The notes: generated by a model not told the origin, from the sequence alone. Numbered from the stretch's first letter, positions 1-9,085 are shown. The stretch: 64,000 bases of DNA from Flavobacterium sp. DG2-3 (GCF_030730925.1 NZ_JAVAMB010000022.1:1-64000); one strand, 5' to 3'. Numbers and translations are program-made.

Positions 1-53
1 AGGGAATTGATGGAAAAACACCAATTGATATGAAAAATCTGTTACCGAAATAA
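1..53 (+). CDS. C-terminal end of an unidentified protein (partial)
   Basis: An open frame enters from the left edge and ends at a TAA at 51-53. The last 16 residues read GIDGKTPIDMKNLLPK. A strong hairpin terminator follows at 92-135, so this is the true 3' end of a rightward gene. Too little is visible to name it. Its convergent neighbour is an OxyR-type regulator, so an oxidative-stress enzyme is possible, but that is inference from position only. Confidence 0.6.
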   Translation, partial: GIDGKTPIDMKNLLPK

Positions 54-91
54 ATGACTTTTACAGAAATGACAAACTGGACGCAAAAAAT

Positions 92-136
92 TCCAAATTC
101 CAAGTTACAGTATAGCTTGGAATTTGGATTTTTTAT
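92..136 (+). terminator. Rho-independent terminator
   Basis: A perfect 13-bp stem (TCCAAATTCCAAG at 92-104 and its complement at 116-128) has an 11-nt loop and is followed by TTTTTT. It terminates the partial gene ending at 53. It also lies just beyond the stop of the leftward oxyR-like gene at 163, so it may work in both directions. Confidence 0.8.
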
Positions 137-162
137 ATTGGGATTTATTCAGTATTGGAATT

Positions 163-1131
163 TTAAGATATCTTACTGATTGCTTTTATAAAATAAGGCG
201 AATCGTTCCAGCGGATTTTTTTATAATTGAAATCTTTTTTGAGTGATTCGGGAAGGCAGTTCCAGATGGCTTCATTCATTTTCTCTAGCAATAATTTCTT
301 GGAGAAAGAATCGGAAACTACTAGACTTATTTCTCTTACGGGAACGGGTTCTTTGAAAGGTTTAAAAAGTCCGCCTGATTCGTTTAAGGTGGAAAGTTTA
401 GGAATTATTGCAAATCCTAAATGGGCGCGAACTAGATTTTTTAAGGTTTCGATCGAATTGATGTCATATGTAAATTGTTCCTTAATTTTATCAGATGTTT
501 TTAGTCCGCAAATGTCTAGCAATTGTGCATTATAGCAATATTCATGGTGCAGCAATAACAATTCTGTTTTGTCGCCGCGCTGCATTTCGTAAAATTCCTC
601 ATTCGCCATTGGATGCGTCTGATTTAAATACGCCACAAATGGCTCTTTAAAAACAACATGCTCAATTAAATTTGGGTTTCCGGTTGGTGTCGCCATAATG
701 GCAACGTCAATTGCACCTGTTTCTAAATCGCGCATCAAGTGCCCCGTATAGCCTTCTTTAATAATAAAATGTACGTTTGGCGCCGCTTCTTTCATGGCCT
801 GAATAAATAGCGGAATCAGATAAGGCGATAAAGTAGAAATAATACCAAGCTTCAACTCCCCTTCTAGCAGATTTTTTTCGTTGATTACAAAATCTCGAAT
901 TTCATCGACTTCACGAAGTATCTTTTTGGCTTTATTAATAATTTCAATTCCCAAAACAGTTGGTGTCAACGGCACTTTATTTCGATCAAAAATCTTAATT
1001 CCGATTTCTTCTTCCAGATTTTTTAACTGAATGGTCAATCCAGGCTGCGTTACCATACAAACTTCGGCAGCTCTTGCAAAATGGCGTTCTTCGTCTAAGG
1101 CTACAATATATTTTAACTGCTGGATGGTCAT
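163..1131 (-). CDS. oxyR: LysR-family peroxide sensor, OxyR-type
   Basis: This 322-aa LysR regulator has an N-terminal winged helix-turn-helix (about residues 1-60, with RHFARAAEVCMVTQPGLT) and a substrate/redox domain from about residue 92. Cys199 and Cys208 are separated by eight residues (EYCYNAQLLDIC). That is the spacing, and even the numbering, of the disulfide-forming cysteines of E. coli OxyR, so a H2O2-sensing role is well supported. In the known family, oxidised OxyR activates catalase, peroxiredoxin and Dps genes. The ATG at 1131 gives a normal LysR N-terminus. The gene stands alone and is convergent with the partial gene at the window edge. Confidence 0.85.
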   Translation of the reverse strand: MTIQQLKYIVALDEERHFARAAEVCMVTQPGLTIQLKNLEEEIGIKIFDRNKVPLTPTVLGIEIINKAKKILREVDEIRDFVINEKNLLEGELKLGIISTLSPYLIPLFIQAMKEAAPNVHFIIKEGYTGHLMRDLETGAIDVAIMATPTGNPNLIEHVVFKEPFVAYLNQTHPMANEEFYEMQRGDKTELLLLHHEYCYNAQLLDICGLKTSDKIKEQFTYDINSIETLKNLVRAHLGFAIIPKLSTLNESGGLFKPFKEPVPVREISLVVSDSFSKKLLLEKMNEAIWNCLPESLKKDFNYKKIRWNDSPYFIKAISKIS

Positions 1132-1420
1132 GTTTTTATAGTTTCTAAGGTACTGAGATGCTAAGGTACTAAGGTTCTAAGTTTATTTTTAGTTTCTGAT
1201 GAAAACTTTGTCAAAGTTACTTGATGAGTGCCAAATTATTTAGAATGAAAATAAAAATCATCTTTTTCATAAAAAACAAAATCCAAAGCATCTTACTTAT
1301 CGTACATATTTATGAACAGCGTAACGGAATGGAGTAAATGCAGATGGAGTAGTTTTTGGAGCATATTGTGTTTATCATTCTTAAATGATGTTTTTTCAAA
1401 ATAAACTTATTTGAAATCAA
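1132..1420. other. Intergenic region with short direct repeats
   Basis: This gap upstream of oxyR contains imperfect tandem pieces built on CTAAGGTACT / CTAAGGTTCT (about 1146-1181). It also holds one half of a dispersed palindrome, AACTTTGTCAAAGTT at about 1204-1218, which occurs complete elsewhere in the window. No gene is seen. Confidence 0.5.
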
Positions 1421-1447
1421 AAAAGCGATCTTCACGATCGCTTTTGT
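1421..1447 (-). terminator. Rho-independent terminator of the SDR gene
   Basis: AAAAGCGATC (1421-1430) pairs perfectly with GATCGCTTTT (1436-1445) around a TTCAC loop. T-runs follow on both strands. It lies 40 bp past the stop codon of the leftward dehydrogenase gene. Confidence 0.8.
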
Positions 1448-1487
1448 TTTTATATACAATAAGAAAAGAACTTAGCAGCTCAGGATC

Positions 1488-2231
1488 TTAAGCCAGACTC
1501 ATCCCTCCATCCATAATAACATTTGCTCCAGTCATAAACGCTGCGGCTTCACTACTTAAATGCGATACCATTTTAGCGACATCTTCTGCTCTTCCCATTT
1601 GTTTTAGCGGCACTTTTTCTACAACAACATCCATAATGCCGTTTATGGTAGCTTCGTCTAATCCTACTTTTTTCATGACTTCGGTTTCGGTTGGCCCTGG
1701 ACTAACAGAATTTACTCTGATTTTTCTTGGCGCTAATTCTAACGCTGCCGATTTCATAAACGAATTCAAAGCTGTTTTACTCGCCGAATAAACCGAAGAT
1801 CCTGGCCCTGCCATACTCGCCGTATTTGAAGAAAGAAATACTACAGAAGCTCCGTCTTTCAAAATCGGAATAAATTTGCTTAAGGTGAAAAAAGCGCCTC
1901 TTAAATTAACATTCATAATACTGTCGTACAATTCTTCTGTGGTTTGTTCGATTGTTCCCAAACCTGCGATTCCGGCATTGATAAACAAAATATCAACCGA
2001 GCCAAAATCGGCTTTTACTTGAGCAGCCAATTTTTCGATATCCGCAACATTCGACTGATCGGCTGTGATCGCCGTAACGCCCAATTCTGAAGCCGCTTTT
2101 TCAATCGCTTCTTTTCTTCTTCCGGTAATAATCACATTCGCGCCTTGCTCTTTTAATTGTTTGGCTGTTGCATATCCTATTCCGCTATTTCCGCCTGTTA
2201 TAACGGCTGTTTTATTTTTTAGATTTTCCAT
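1488..2231 (-). CDS. Short-chain dehydrogenase/reductase (SDR)
   Basis: This is a classical NAD(P)-dependent SDR of 247 aa, the usual family length. The Rossmann cofactor motif TGGNSGIG is at residues 12-19, NAG at 85-87, the catalytic serine in LSSN at about 134-135, and the catalytic Tyr148/Lys152 pair in YSASK. Arg38-Arg39 after the second strand suggests NADPH preference. The substrate cannot be read from sequence. It is divergent from an HxlR regulator with a palindromic operator between them. This is the usual layout of a quinone- or electrophile-inducible reductase, so induction by reactive small molecules is a reasonable inference. Confidence 0.85.
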   Translation of the reverse strand: MENLKNKTAVITGGNSGIGYATAKQLKEQGANVIITGRRKEAIEKAASELGVTAITADQSNVADIEKLAAQVKADFGSVDILFINAGIAGLGTIEQTTEELYDSIMNVNLRGAFFTLSKFIPILKDGASVVFLSSNTASMAGPGSSVYSASKTALNSFMKSAALELAPRKIRVNSVSPGPTETEVMKKVGLDEATINGIMDVVVEKVPLKQMGRAEDVAKMVSHLSSEAAAFMTGANVIMDGGMSLA

Positions 2232-2273
2232 TTTTTTAATATTTTAAAATTATTTAGCAAATTTAAATTCAAA

Positions 2274-2312
2274 TTGGTATAACTTTGTAACCAGTTACAT
2301 GGAGTATACCAA
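2274..2312. promoter_or_regulatory. Palindromic operator between SDR and HxlR genes
   Basis: Two nested inverted repeats share a centre near 2293. The outer arms are TTGGTATA (2274-2281) and TATACCAA (2305-2312). The inner arms are TGTAAC (2286-2291) and GTTACA (2294-2299). The site lies just upstream of the SDR gene, next to a leftward TAAATTTG box (TAnnTTTG class) at about 2258-2265. It is the obvious candidate binding site for the adjacent HxlR protein. Confidence 0.6.
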
Positions 2313-2346
2313 ACTAAATAATTCAATCCGCGACGATGGGGTTATA

Positions 2347-2479
2347 GCCACGAATTCACGAATTTATTTTTATAATCTGTGCGAAAAAAATGTGATTAAT
2401 TGCACGAATTATATTGATTGAATATCAATCAATATAATTCGTGGGAAAGCTTTAGAAAAAAAATTCGTGAATTCGTGGC
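2347..2479. repeat. Nested palindromic intergenic repeat
   Basis: Outer arms of 19 bp (2347-2365 and 2461-2479, beginning GCCACGAATTCACG) are perfect inverted repeats. Between them lies a second perfect hairpin, with 18-bp arms at 2403-2420 and 2426-2443 around AATAT. The CACGAATT word recurs in all four arms. The structure is REP/BIME-like and lies in the HxlR leader, so it could also fold in the mRNA. Confidence 0.7.
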
Positions 2480-2499
2480 GGAAAAAAAAAAATTGAATA

Positions 2500-2835
2500 A
2501 TGGAAAGAAATCAGAAAGAAGAAGTACAGGCTTTGCAAGACACTTTACATGTTTTGGGCGGTAAATGGCGTTTACCAATTATCAATTCTATTTGCAACGG
2601 AAATCATCGCTTTAGAGAAATTGAGCGCAGTATTCCGGGAATAACGACGCGCATGCTTTCGCGCGAACTGAAAGAAATGGAAATCAATATGCTGATTAAA
2701 AGAACAGAAGACCGCGATGCTGAAATTCAGGTAAAATACGAATCGACACCGTATTGCAAATCTTTTGCTCCAGTGATCGAAGAAATGATCAAATGGGGAA
2801 AATCGCACCGAAAAGCAATCATCAGAAATTCTTAA
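2500..2835 (+). CDS. HxlR-family transcriptional regulator
   Basis: This 111-aa protein is essentially one winged-helix HxlR/DUF24 domain. It has GGKWRLPIINSI near residue 20, then RFREIERSIPGITTRMLSREL as recognition region, and a wing with TEDRDAEIQVKYE. Family members bind as dimers to inverted repeats and usually regulate a divergent oxidoreductase gene in response to aldehydes, quinones or disulfide stress. That matches the divergent SDR gene here. The protein lacks the usual N-terminal sensing cysteine; its only Cys residues are in SICNG and PYCKS. The inducer is therefore unclear. Confidence 0.85.
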   Translation: MERNQKEEVQALQDTLHVLGGKWRLPIINSICNGNHRFREIERSIPGITTRMLSRELKEMEINMLIKRTEDRDAEIQVKYESTPYCKSFAPVIEEMIKWGKSHRKAIIRNS

Positions 2836-3012
2836 AAACAGATTCATTTTATGTAATTGATTTCTCTAAATACAATAGGCAAACAAACTTAAAAAGTACT
2901 TAAAAATATCCTTGTTTCGAGATTTTCAGCTATAAAAATCTTATCTTACAGATGACTAAATTCGGTTCTGTTGGCCTTATCGGAATCTGTAACTAATTTT
3001 AAAGCTAGAAAA

Positions 3013-4086
3013 ATGAAACACTTATTACAATGGACCATCATAATTCCGATTCTCTCTTGGATATTGCTCTTCAGCGGGTTGATAGAAAACAGCGCAGTTT
3101 TTCAAATTTTGGCAAGTATACTGCTTATTTTGAGCGTTATGTCGGCTGTGCATCATTCTGAAATTATTGCAGAACGTGTTGGAGAACCTTACGGAACGAT
3201 TATTTTGGCTATTTCAATTACCGTAATTGAAGTTTCTATTATTGTTTCTTTAATGCTTTCTGAAGGTACAAACGCTGTTTCTCTGGCTAGAGATACCGTT
3301 TACGCTGCAACAATGCTTATTCTGAACGGAATTATAGGTTTGTGTCTTCTTATTGGAAGCATTAAACATTACGAACAGAATTTTTCTACTTCGTCAGTAA
3401 CAATTGGTCTGGTTTCCCTAATTTCTATTATCGTTTTCACTTTGGTATTCCCGACTTTTACCGAAAGCGTTCACGGTTCTTTTTATTCAACACCACAGCT
3501 AATCTTTGCTTCTATTGCCTGTATTGTTATTTATTCTTCTTTTCTTTTTGCCCAAACTAAAGGCTATCGACAATATTTTCTCAGCAATGGAACCGATGAA
3601 GAAGCTAAAACGCATCCGATAGAAATCAACAATAAAACATTTTATACCAGTTTAACATTTCTTCTAATAAGTCTGGGAATTGTAGTTTTATTGGCCAAAA
3701 CGCTATCGCCTACTATCGAAAGTATTATTGTTGGATATAATCTTCCGAAATCTTTGGTCGGAGTAATTATTGCCATTATTATTTTATTGCCCGAAGCTAT
3801 TGCCGCCATCATTGCAGCGAGAAAAAACAGACTGCAAACGAGCCTAAATTTGGCTCTAGGATCTGCCTTAGCCAGTATCGGATTAACGATTCCGAGTGTC
3901 GCCGCTGTCTGCATCGTCATGAAAATGCCAATTGTTTTAGGTCTTGACATTAAATCTATTGTATTGCTGGCTTTGTCTGTTTTTACGGTTATGCTGTCTT
4001 TAAGCAAAGGCAAATCGAATATTGTATACGGTGTGGTGCTTTTGGTGAATCTGTTTGCGTTTATGTTTTTGATGATTTATCCTTAA
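3013..4086 (+). CDS. ChaA-like Ca2+(Na+)/H+ antiporter (CaCA family)
   Basis: This integral membrane protein has about 11 hydrophobic segments and 357 aa, close to E. coli ChaA (366 aa). Both family ion-binding repeats are visible: GEPYGTIILAISITVIEV near residues 57-74, and VGVIIAIIILLPEAIAAI in the second half. The acidic residues (Glu in GEP, Glu in VIEV, Glu in LPEA) are the known cation ligands. It should expel Ca2+ or Na+ in exchange for protons across the inner membrane. The ATG at 3013 is chosen because the longer frame from 2971 would begin with TTG and add a polar, non-family stretch. It stands alone in the genome context seen. Confidence 0.85.
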   Translation: MKHLLQWTIIIPILSWILLFSGLIENSAVFQILASILLILSVMSAVHHSEIIAERVGEPYGTIILAISITVIEVSIIVSLMLSEGTNAVSLARDTVYAATMLILNGIIGLCLLIGSIKHYEQNFSTSSVTIGLVSLISIIVFTLVFPTFTESVHGSFYSTPQLIFASIACIVIYSSFLFAQTKGYRQYFLSNGTDEEAKTHPIEINNKTFYTSLTFLLISLGIVVLLAKTLSPTIESIIVGYNLPKSLVGVIIAIIILLPEAIAAIIAARKNRLQTSLNLALGSALASIGLTIPSVAAVCIVMKMPIVLGLDIKSIVLLALSVFTVMLSLSKGKSNIVYGVVLLVNLFAFMFLMIYP

Positions 4087-4089
4087 TTC

Positions 4090-4200
4090 TTTTTAACACA
4101 TAGAAACATAGATTTTATTCACCTCAAAAAAGAATAAAAAAAGAAACTAGTTTCTAACCCATAGCTCCAATATAAAAGGTTGGAGCGTCGATTTGCTTCA
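4090..4200. repeat. Partial copy of the MITE-like family (copy d)
   Basis: It starts with the family terminal repeat TTTTAACACATAGAAACATAG at 4090-4110. The internal word GAAACTAGTTTCTAAC and a CCATAG follow, in the same order as in the copy at 50933. The opposite end is missing. A small hairpin CTCCAA/TTGGAG lies at about 4165-4187. Confidence 0.6.
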
Positions 4201-4279
4201 CGCAGATATAAAGAGATTGAAGCAGATCAACAATAAAAACGAGTTAGATTATTTACTGTAGGATTTTTGCAATAAATAA

Positions 4280-4857
4280 ATACCAACAAATGAACCTGAA
4301 AGGTTCGAATATTTATAGCAAATTAATCATTGATAGTTATACGATCCCATCGGGGTCGCACTTTAAACGCTAGAAAAAATTTCTATAAATATTTGAATCC
4401 TTCGGATTCTGATGCTGCAAATTATTCTTTATAATAAAAACGCCAAATCTTTTAATCAATCTGATGGATCTATTACCCCGATAGCTTGAAATAAAAAACT
4501 TTGTCAAAGTTTGAAACTTTGACAAAGTGGAGCAAATTATATAAAAACAAATCATATATAAAGTCGTTAATTGCCATTACCAGTATTACAACGATATAGT
4601 TCCATAAAGCACTAAAAACAACTGTAATAAGTGTGTTTTTAACACATAAAAAGTATCACAATAAAGACCAAAAGTGAACTATTTTACTCCTCCTTTTTCA
4701 GCATTTTTGCCTAACTTAGCGGTCTGCATTTTGAATGTAAAAAAATTAAAATAACCATTGTTTTTCTGCAAAACATTGAACTAAAAAACATTACTGTTCT
4801 TTTTCGTGTCTTTTTCTGCAAAAAACAGCTTTCTAATAATTTAGTTAATTAAAAACT
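4280..4857. other. Repeat-rich leader region before gnd
   Basis: No gene is seen in this stretch. It contains several short palindromic words: GAACCTGAAAGGTTC (about 4291-4305), CGATCCCATCGGGGTCG (about 4342-4358), AATCCTTCGGATT (about 4395-4407), and the long palindrome AACTTTGTCAAAGTTTGAAA... at 4497-4528 that recurs at 47641, 50894 and 54494. The gnd promoter should lie in the last 150 bp. A TTTTTGCC - 17 nt - GCATTTTG pair around 4703-4735 is a weak candidate. Confidence 0.5.
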
Positions 4858-6267
4858 ATGAGCAAATTTGATTTTGGAATTGTAGGACTTGGTGTAATGG
4901 GCCGCAACCTACTTTTAAATATCGCCAGCCATAACTTCGCGGCTGCAGGTTTAGACTTAGATACCGAAAAAGTTAACTCTCTTCAACAAGAAGCCGATGC
5001 CAACCACACTATCGAAGCGACTACAGATGTAAAACATTTCGTTGAACTTATTCAGCAGCCAAGAGCCATTATGTTATTGGTTCCTGCGGGAAAACCTGTT
5101 GATAGCGCTATTGCAAGTTTATTGCCTCATTTAGATAAAGGAGACATTATTATTGACGGTGGAAACACTTATTTTACGGATACGGACAGAAGATTTTTAG
5201 AATTATCTGAAAAAGGAATTCATTTCTTCGGAATGGGTATTTCAGGCGGTGAAAAAGGTGCAAGACGCGGACCTGCTATGATGCCAGGAGGTGACCAGAA
5301 GGCATACGAAAGACTTCGTCCTATTTTTGAAGCGATTGCAGCAAAAGTTGACGGCGAACCTTGCGTAGAATATCTTGGAAATGGTTCTGCTGGTAACTAC
5401 GTAAAAATGGTTCACAACGGAATCGAATACGGTATCATGCAATTGATCTCTGAGGTTTATGACCTTATGAAAAGAGGTTACAATTTAAGTGATGAAACGA
5501 TTCAGAAAACTTTTGCTGAATGGAACGAAACCGATGATTTGAGATCGTATTTGATTGAAATCACCGGAAATATCTTAAAACAAAAAGACGAAGACGGAAG
5601 TCTTTTAATCAATAAAATTTCAGATTGGGCAAGATCTAAAGGTACAGGAAAATGGACTTCGCAAAACGCGATGGACTTACAGGTTCCGGTTCCAACGATC
5701 GACGCGGCTGTAAACATGCGCGATATGTCTAAAACGAAACCAGAAAGAATTGAAGCTGCTAAGAAATTGGTTTGGAACGCTAATGAAAGCAGTGTAAACG
5801 AAAGCGAAGCGATTGCAGCTTTGAAGTCGGCTTTATACTTTTCTATTGTAGTGACTTACGCTCAAGGATTGGCTCAGCTTCATACCGCTTCTAAAGAATA
5901 CAACTACGGATTAAATCTAGAAACGGTGGCTAAAATCTGGCGTGGCGGATGTATCATTCGTGCGACAATTTTAGAAGATTTCAGAAAAGCTTATGTAGCC
6001 AAAGCAGATTTGCCAAACTTACTTTTAGACAGCGGAATTGCTTCAAAATTAACCGAAAACCAAGGCGGAATGAGAGCTGTAATTCAGTTTGCTGTTTTGA
6101 AAGGATTACCAGTGGCAGGATTAATGAATTCGCTAGCTTATTTTGATGCTTACCGATCTGCTCAGTTACCAACCAATATAATTCAGGCACAACGTGATTA
6201 CTTTGGAGCGCATACTTACGAAAGAATAGACAAAGAAGGCGTTTTCCATACACAATGGGCTGAATAA
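4858..6267 (+). CDS. gnd: 6-phosphogluconate dehydrogenase, decarboxylating
   Basis: It oxidatively decarboxylates 6-phosphogluconate to ribulose 5-phosphate with NAD(P)+, in the cytosol (oxidative pentose-phosphate pathway). The protein is 469 aa, the standard length. It shows the N-terminal Rossmann motif GLGVMGRNLL (residues 10-19), the substrate loop SGGEKGARRGPAMMPGG (about 130), the catalytic KMVHNGIEYG (Lys near 183), GTGKWTSQNA (about 260) and the family C-terminal tail RIDKEGVFHTQW. It is the first gene of gnd-zwf-pgl, with 28 bp before zwf, so all three pathway enzymes are probably co-transcribed. Confidence 0.97.
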   Translation: MSKFDFGIVGLGVMGRNLLLNIASHNFAAAGLDLDTEKVNSLQQEADANHTIEATTDVKHFVELIQQPRAIMLLVPAGKPVDSAIASLLPHLDKGDIIIDGGNTYFTDTDRRFLELSEKGIHFFGMGISGGEKGARRGPAMMPGGDQKAYERLRPIFEAIAAKVDGEPCVEYLGNGSAGNYVKMVHNGIEYGIMQLISEVYDLMKRGYNLSDETIQKTFAEWNETDDLRSYLIEITGNILKQKDEDGSLLINKISDWARSKGTGKWTSQNAMDLQVPVPTIDAAVNMRDMSKTKPERIEAAKKLVWNANESSVNESEAIAALKSALYFSIVVTYAQGLAQLHTASKEYNYGLNLETVAKIWRGGCIIRATILEDFRKAYVAKADLPNLLLDSGIASKLTENQGGMRAVIQFAVLKGLPVAGLMNSLAYFDAYRSAQLPTNIIQAQRDYFGAHTYERIDKEGVFHTQWAE

Positions 6268-6295
6268 CCAAAAAAGAACAACACAACCACACACA

Positions 6296-7825
6296 ATGAC
6301 TAAAAATAAACTAAAGAATCCAACAATCATTGTTATTTTTGGAGGAACCGGAGATTTGGCAAAGAGAAAACTCTTTCCCGCTTTTCAAAATCTGTACCTT
6401 GACGGACGTATGTCTGAAAAGTTCCAGATTATTGCGCTTGGAAGAGCAGAAAAAACCAATGAAGATTTTCGCAGTTATGTTTTAGAAAATCTTAATCTAT
6501 TTTCAAGAAAAAAAGGAATTGCGGACCCAGAAACAGAAAAATTCCTTTCTCATATCACGTATCACAGTCTTGATATTGACAAAGAAGAATCGTATATCGG
6601 ATTGAACGAAAAAATCAACAATTTTGATCTGGCTTTTGGCGAACGTGCCAACCGTCTTTTCTATCTTTCGATTACGCCTTCTTTTATTTCGACAATTTCG
6701 AGCAATATCAAAAAAATTGGTCTTGCGGCAAATCCGAAACAAGATCGTATTATTATCGAAAAACCATTTGGTTACGATAAAGCTTCTGCAATTGAATTGA
6801 ATGAAATGCTTTCGCAAACTTTCAAAGAAGAGCAGATTTACAGAATTGACCATTATTTAGGAAAAGAAACGGTTCAGAATATTTTGGCTTTCCGTTTTGG
6901 AAATTCAATGTTTGAGCCTTTATGGAGCCGTAATTTTATTGATTTCGTACAAATTACCGTTGCAGAAGAAGTCGGCGTTGAAGAACGAGGCGGATTCTAC
7001 GAAGGTGTCGGAGCTTTGAAAGACATGATTCAGAACCACTTGCTTCAGATTTTATGTATGACAGCTATGGAAGCGCCTGCTTCTTTAAACGCTGATGATA
7101 TTCGTAACAGAAAAGCAGATGTTCTGAAATCAATTCGCCGTATCAAGCCAGAAGAAGTGGATCATTATATAGTGAGAGGCCAGTACGATGCTGGAGCAAT
7201 AAAAGGCGTTCCAGTTCCGGGTTACCGACAAGATAAAGGCATTGCACCAGATTCTAATACAGAGACTTATGTTGCGATGAAAATTTATCTGGACAATTGG
7301 AGATGGCAGGGCATTCCGTTCTATTTGCGTTCAGGAAAAAGAATGGAAGAAAAACAGTCTTCGATCATTATTCAGTTTAAGCCAGTTCCGCATTCTTCGT
7401 TTTCTTACGGAAAAGAAGGCAGTACTCCAAACCGATTAATTATCAATATTCAGCCTTCAATGGACATTAAACTGCAGTTTATGACCAAAAAACCAGGTTT
7501 GTCCATGTCTCTAAGACCAGCAGAAATGGTTTTTGATTATTTCGCTTGTTCAACAATGTCTCCAGAAGCTTATGAAACCTTGATTGCAGACGCTTTATTG
7601 GGAGATCCTACTCTATTTATGCGTTGGGATCAGGTAGAAGAAGCTTGGGATGCAATTGATACGATTCAACAAGTTTGGAAGACAACTGCTCCAACCAATT
7701 TTCCAAATTACAAAGCAGGAAGCTGGGGGCCTGAAGAAGCTGACGAATTGTTAGCGCGCCAAGGCCACAAATGGATTCCGAATACACAAACAAAAGAAGA
7801 AGTTTTAAATGATACAGATTTATAA
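6296..7825 (+). CDS. zwf: Glucose-6-phosphate 1-dehydrogenase
   Basis: It oxidises glucose 6-phosphate to 6-phosphogluconolactone with NADP+, the entry step of the oxidative pentose-phosphate pathway. The 509-aa protein has the nucleotide motif GGTGDLAKRKLFP (residues 16-28) and the active-site signature RIDHYLGKE (about 182-190), whose Asp-His belong to the catalytic set. GKRMEEK and the rest of the C-terminal beta-sheet domain follow. Its 3' end overlaps the pgl start by 17 bp, which implies translational coupling of the dehydrogenase and the lactonase acting on its product. Confidence 0.97.
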   Translation: MTKNKLKNPTIIVIFGGTGDLAKRKLFPAFQNLYLDGRMSEKFQIIALGRAEKTNEDFRSYVLENLNLFSRKKGIADPETEKFLSHITYHSLDIDKEESYIGLNEKINNFDLAFGERANRLFYLSITPSFISTISSNIKKIGLAANPKQDRIIIEKPFGYDKASAIELNEMLSQTFKEEQIYRIDHYLGKETVQNILAFRFGNSMFEPLWSRNFIDFVQITVAEEVGVEERGGFYEGVGALKDMIQNHLLQILCMTAMEAPASLNADDIRNRKADVLKSIRRIKPEEVDHYIVRGQYDAGAIKGVPVPGYRQDKGIAPDSNTETYVAMKIYLDNWRWQGIPFYLRSGKRMEEKQSSIIIQFKPVPHSSFSYGKEGSTPNRLIINIQPSMDIKLQFMTKKPGLSMSLRPAEMVFDYFACSTMSPEAYETLIADALLGDPTLFMRWDQVEEAWDAIDTIQQVWKTTAPTNFPNYKAGSWGPEEADELLARQGHKWIPNTQTKEEVLNDTDL

Positions 7826-8525
7826 TAACACAGAAGAAATTAACACTACAGCTGCAGATCTTTTTGTAACAGCTGCAGAAAAAGCTATTGCTGCAAAAGG
7901 CAAATTTACAGCTGTTCTTACAGGAGGTTCTTCTCCTGCGGGAATTTACAGATTATTAGCTTCTGATGCTTACAAAAACAAGATTGACTGGAGCAAAGTT
8001 TATATTTTTTGGGGAGACGAAAGATGGGTTCCGCTAAACGATGATTTAAGCAATGCTAAAATGTCGTATTCAACATTATTGAGCCACGTTCCGATTCCGC
8101 AAGAGAATATCTTCGAAATGTACATAGATGGTGTTACTCCAGAAGAATATGCTGCCACATACGAACAGACTATCAGAAAGATTTTAGGCGAAGAAGGAAA
8201 ATTTGACCTGATTCTTTTAGGTATGGGAGACGATGGACACACGGCTTCTCTTTTTCCAGGTGAAGCGGTTTTAGAAGAACAAACCAAATGGGTTGACGCT
8301 TATTATTTAGCTCCACAGAAAATGTATCGTATTACATTGACTGCTCCATTAATCAACAAAGCAGAAAAAATTGTGGTTGTGGCTTTCGGAGAAAAGAAAA
8401 CACATGCTTTAAAAGAAGTTACAAAAGGAGAATACAATCCGACTCTTTACCCTATGCAATTGATTAAACCGGTTTCTGGTGAATTATTGTTTTTAGTAGA
8501 CAAAGCTGCTGCTGGAACAAATTAG
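7809..8525 (+). CDS. pgl: 6-phosphogluconolactonase (DevB type)
   Basis: It hydrolyses 6-phosphogluconolactone, linking the two dehydrogenases of the operon. The 238-aa protein belongs to the glucosamine-6-phosphate isomerase/lactonase fold. It has the phosphate loop TGGSSPAGIYR (about residue 37), GDERWVP (about 71-77) and the active-site stretch LLGMGDDGHTASLFPG (about 136-151) with the family catalytic His. The ATG at 7809 lies inside the end of zwf in another frame. No better downstream start exists, because the first strand of the fold follows at once. A terminator lies 25 bp after the stop. Confidence 0.95.
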   Translation: MIQIYNNTEEINTTAADLFVTAAEKAIAAKGKFTAVLTGGSSPAGIYRLLASDAYKNKIDWSKVYIFWGDERWVPLNDDLSNAKMSYSTLLSHVPIPQENIFEMYIDGVTPEEYAATYEQTIRKILGEEGKFDLILLGMGDDGHTASLFPGEAVLEEQTKWVDAYYLAPQKMYRITLTAPLINKAEKIVVVAFGEKKTHALKEVTKGEYNPTLYPMQLIKPVSGELLFLVDKAAAGTN

Positions 8526-8549
8526 AAATTGTTTTACAAATATAAAATT

Positions 8550-8580
8550 AAGGTTTATGCTGAAAAGTGTAAACCTTTTT
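8550..8580 (+). terminator. Terminator of the gnd-zwf-pgl operon
   Basis: AAGGTTTA (8550-8557) pairs with TAAACCTT (8570-8577) around a 12-nt loop. A T-run follows to 8581. It is placed 25 bp after the pgl stop codon. Confidence 0.65.
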
Positions 8581-8584
8581 TATT

Positions 8585-8940
8585 ACTGCGATTATAGTTT
8601 CACGCAGATTTAAAAAGATTGAAGCAGATTAAATTAGATAAATCTGCTGAATCTGTGAGATCTGCGGGAAAACTTTTTTAGCCAAAGCATAACTTTTTTA
8701 TTTTTTTCTCTCGCAGATTTAGCGGATCTGGCAGATAACTTTTAAAAATCTGCTAAATCTGCTAAATCTGCGGGAAAATTCTATAGACAAAGTTTATGCG
8801 AAAAGTATAAGCATTTTTATCTTATTTTTTCTCCCGCAGATTTAGCAGATTTGGCAGATTTGGCAGATTAAATAAAAAATCTGTGCTAATCAGCTTAAAT
8901 CTTTTTAATCCCGATAGCTATCGGGAGCGTGAAACAAAAA
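8585..8940. repeat. Dispersed CGCAGATTTAGCAGAT-type repeats and palindrome
   Basis: This gap holds about five degenerate tandem blocks built from CGCAGATTTA, AATCTGC and GGCAGATTTGGCAGATT. Many are present in both orientations, so long hairpins are possible. It ends with the perfect palindrome CCCGATAGCTATCGGG (8910-8925). The same words recur at about 50275-50395 and 54345-54395, each time beside that palindrome, so this is one composite repeat family. No coding potential is seen. Confidence 0.7.
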
Positions 8941-9085
8941 ACACACAGCCCTGAAAAACAAATATTTACAAAGAATATATTTCTTTTTTATCTAAATTTG
9001 TATAATACTCTCCTATTCAATCTATTGACTATTCTCCCTTAACAGACTTTTATACGAATTATATAATTTCAAATCTCGTTTTGCA

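Noticed and set aside
2971..3012. Longer N-terminus of the ChaA-like antiporter from 2971
   Set aside because: It begins with TTG and adds 14 polar residues absent from the family. ATG at 3013 is preferred.
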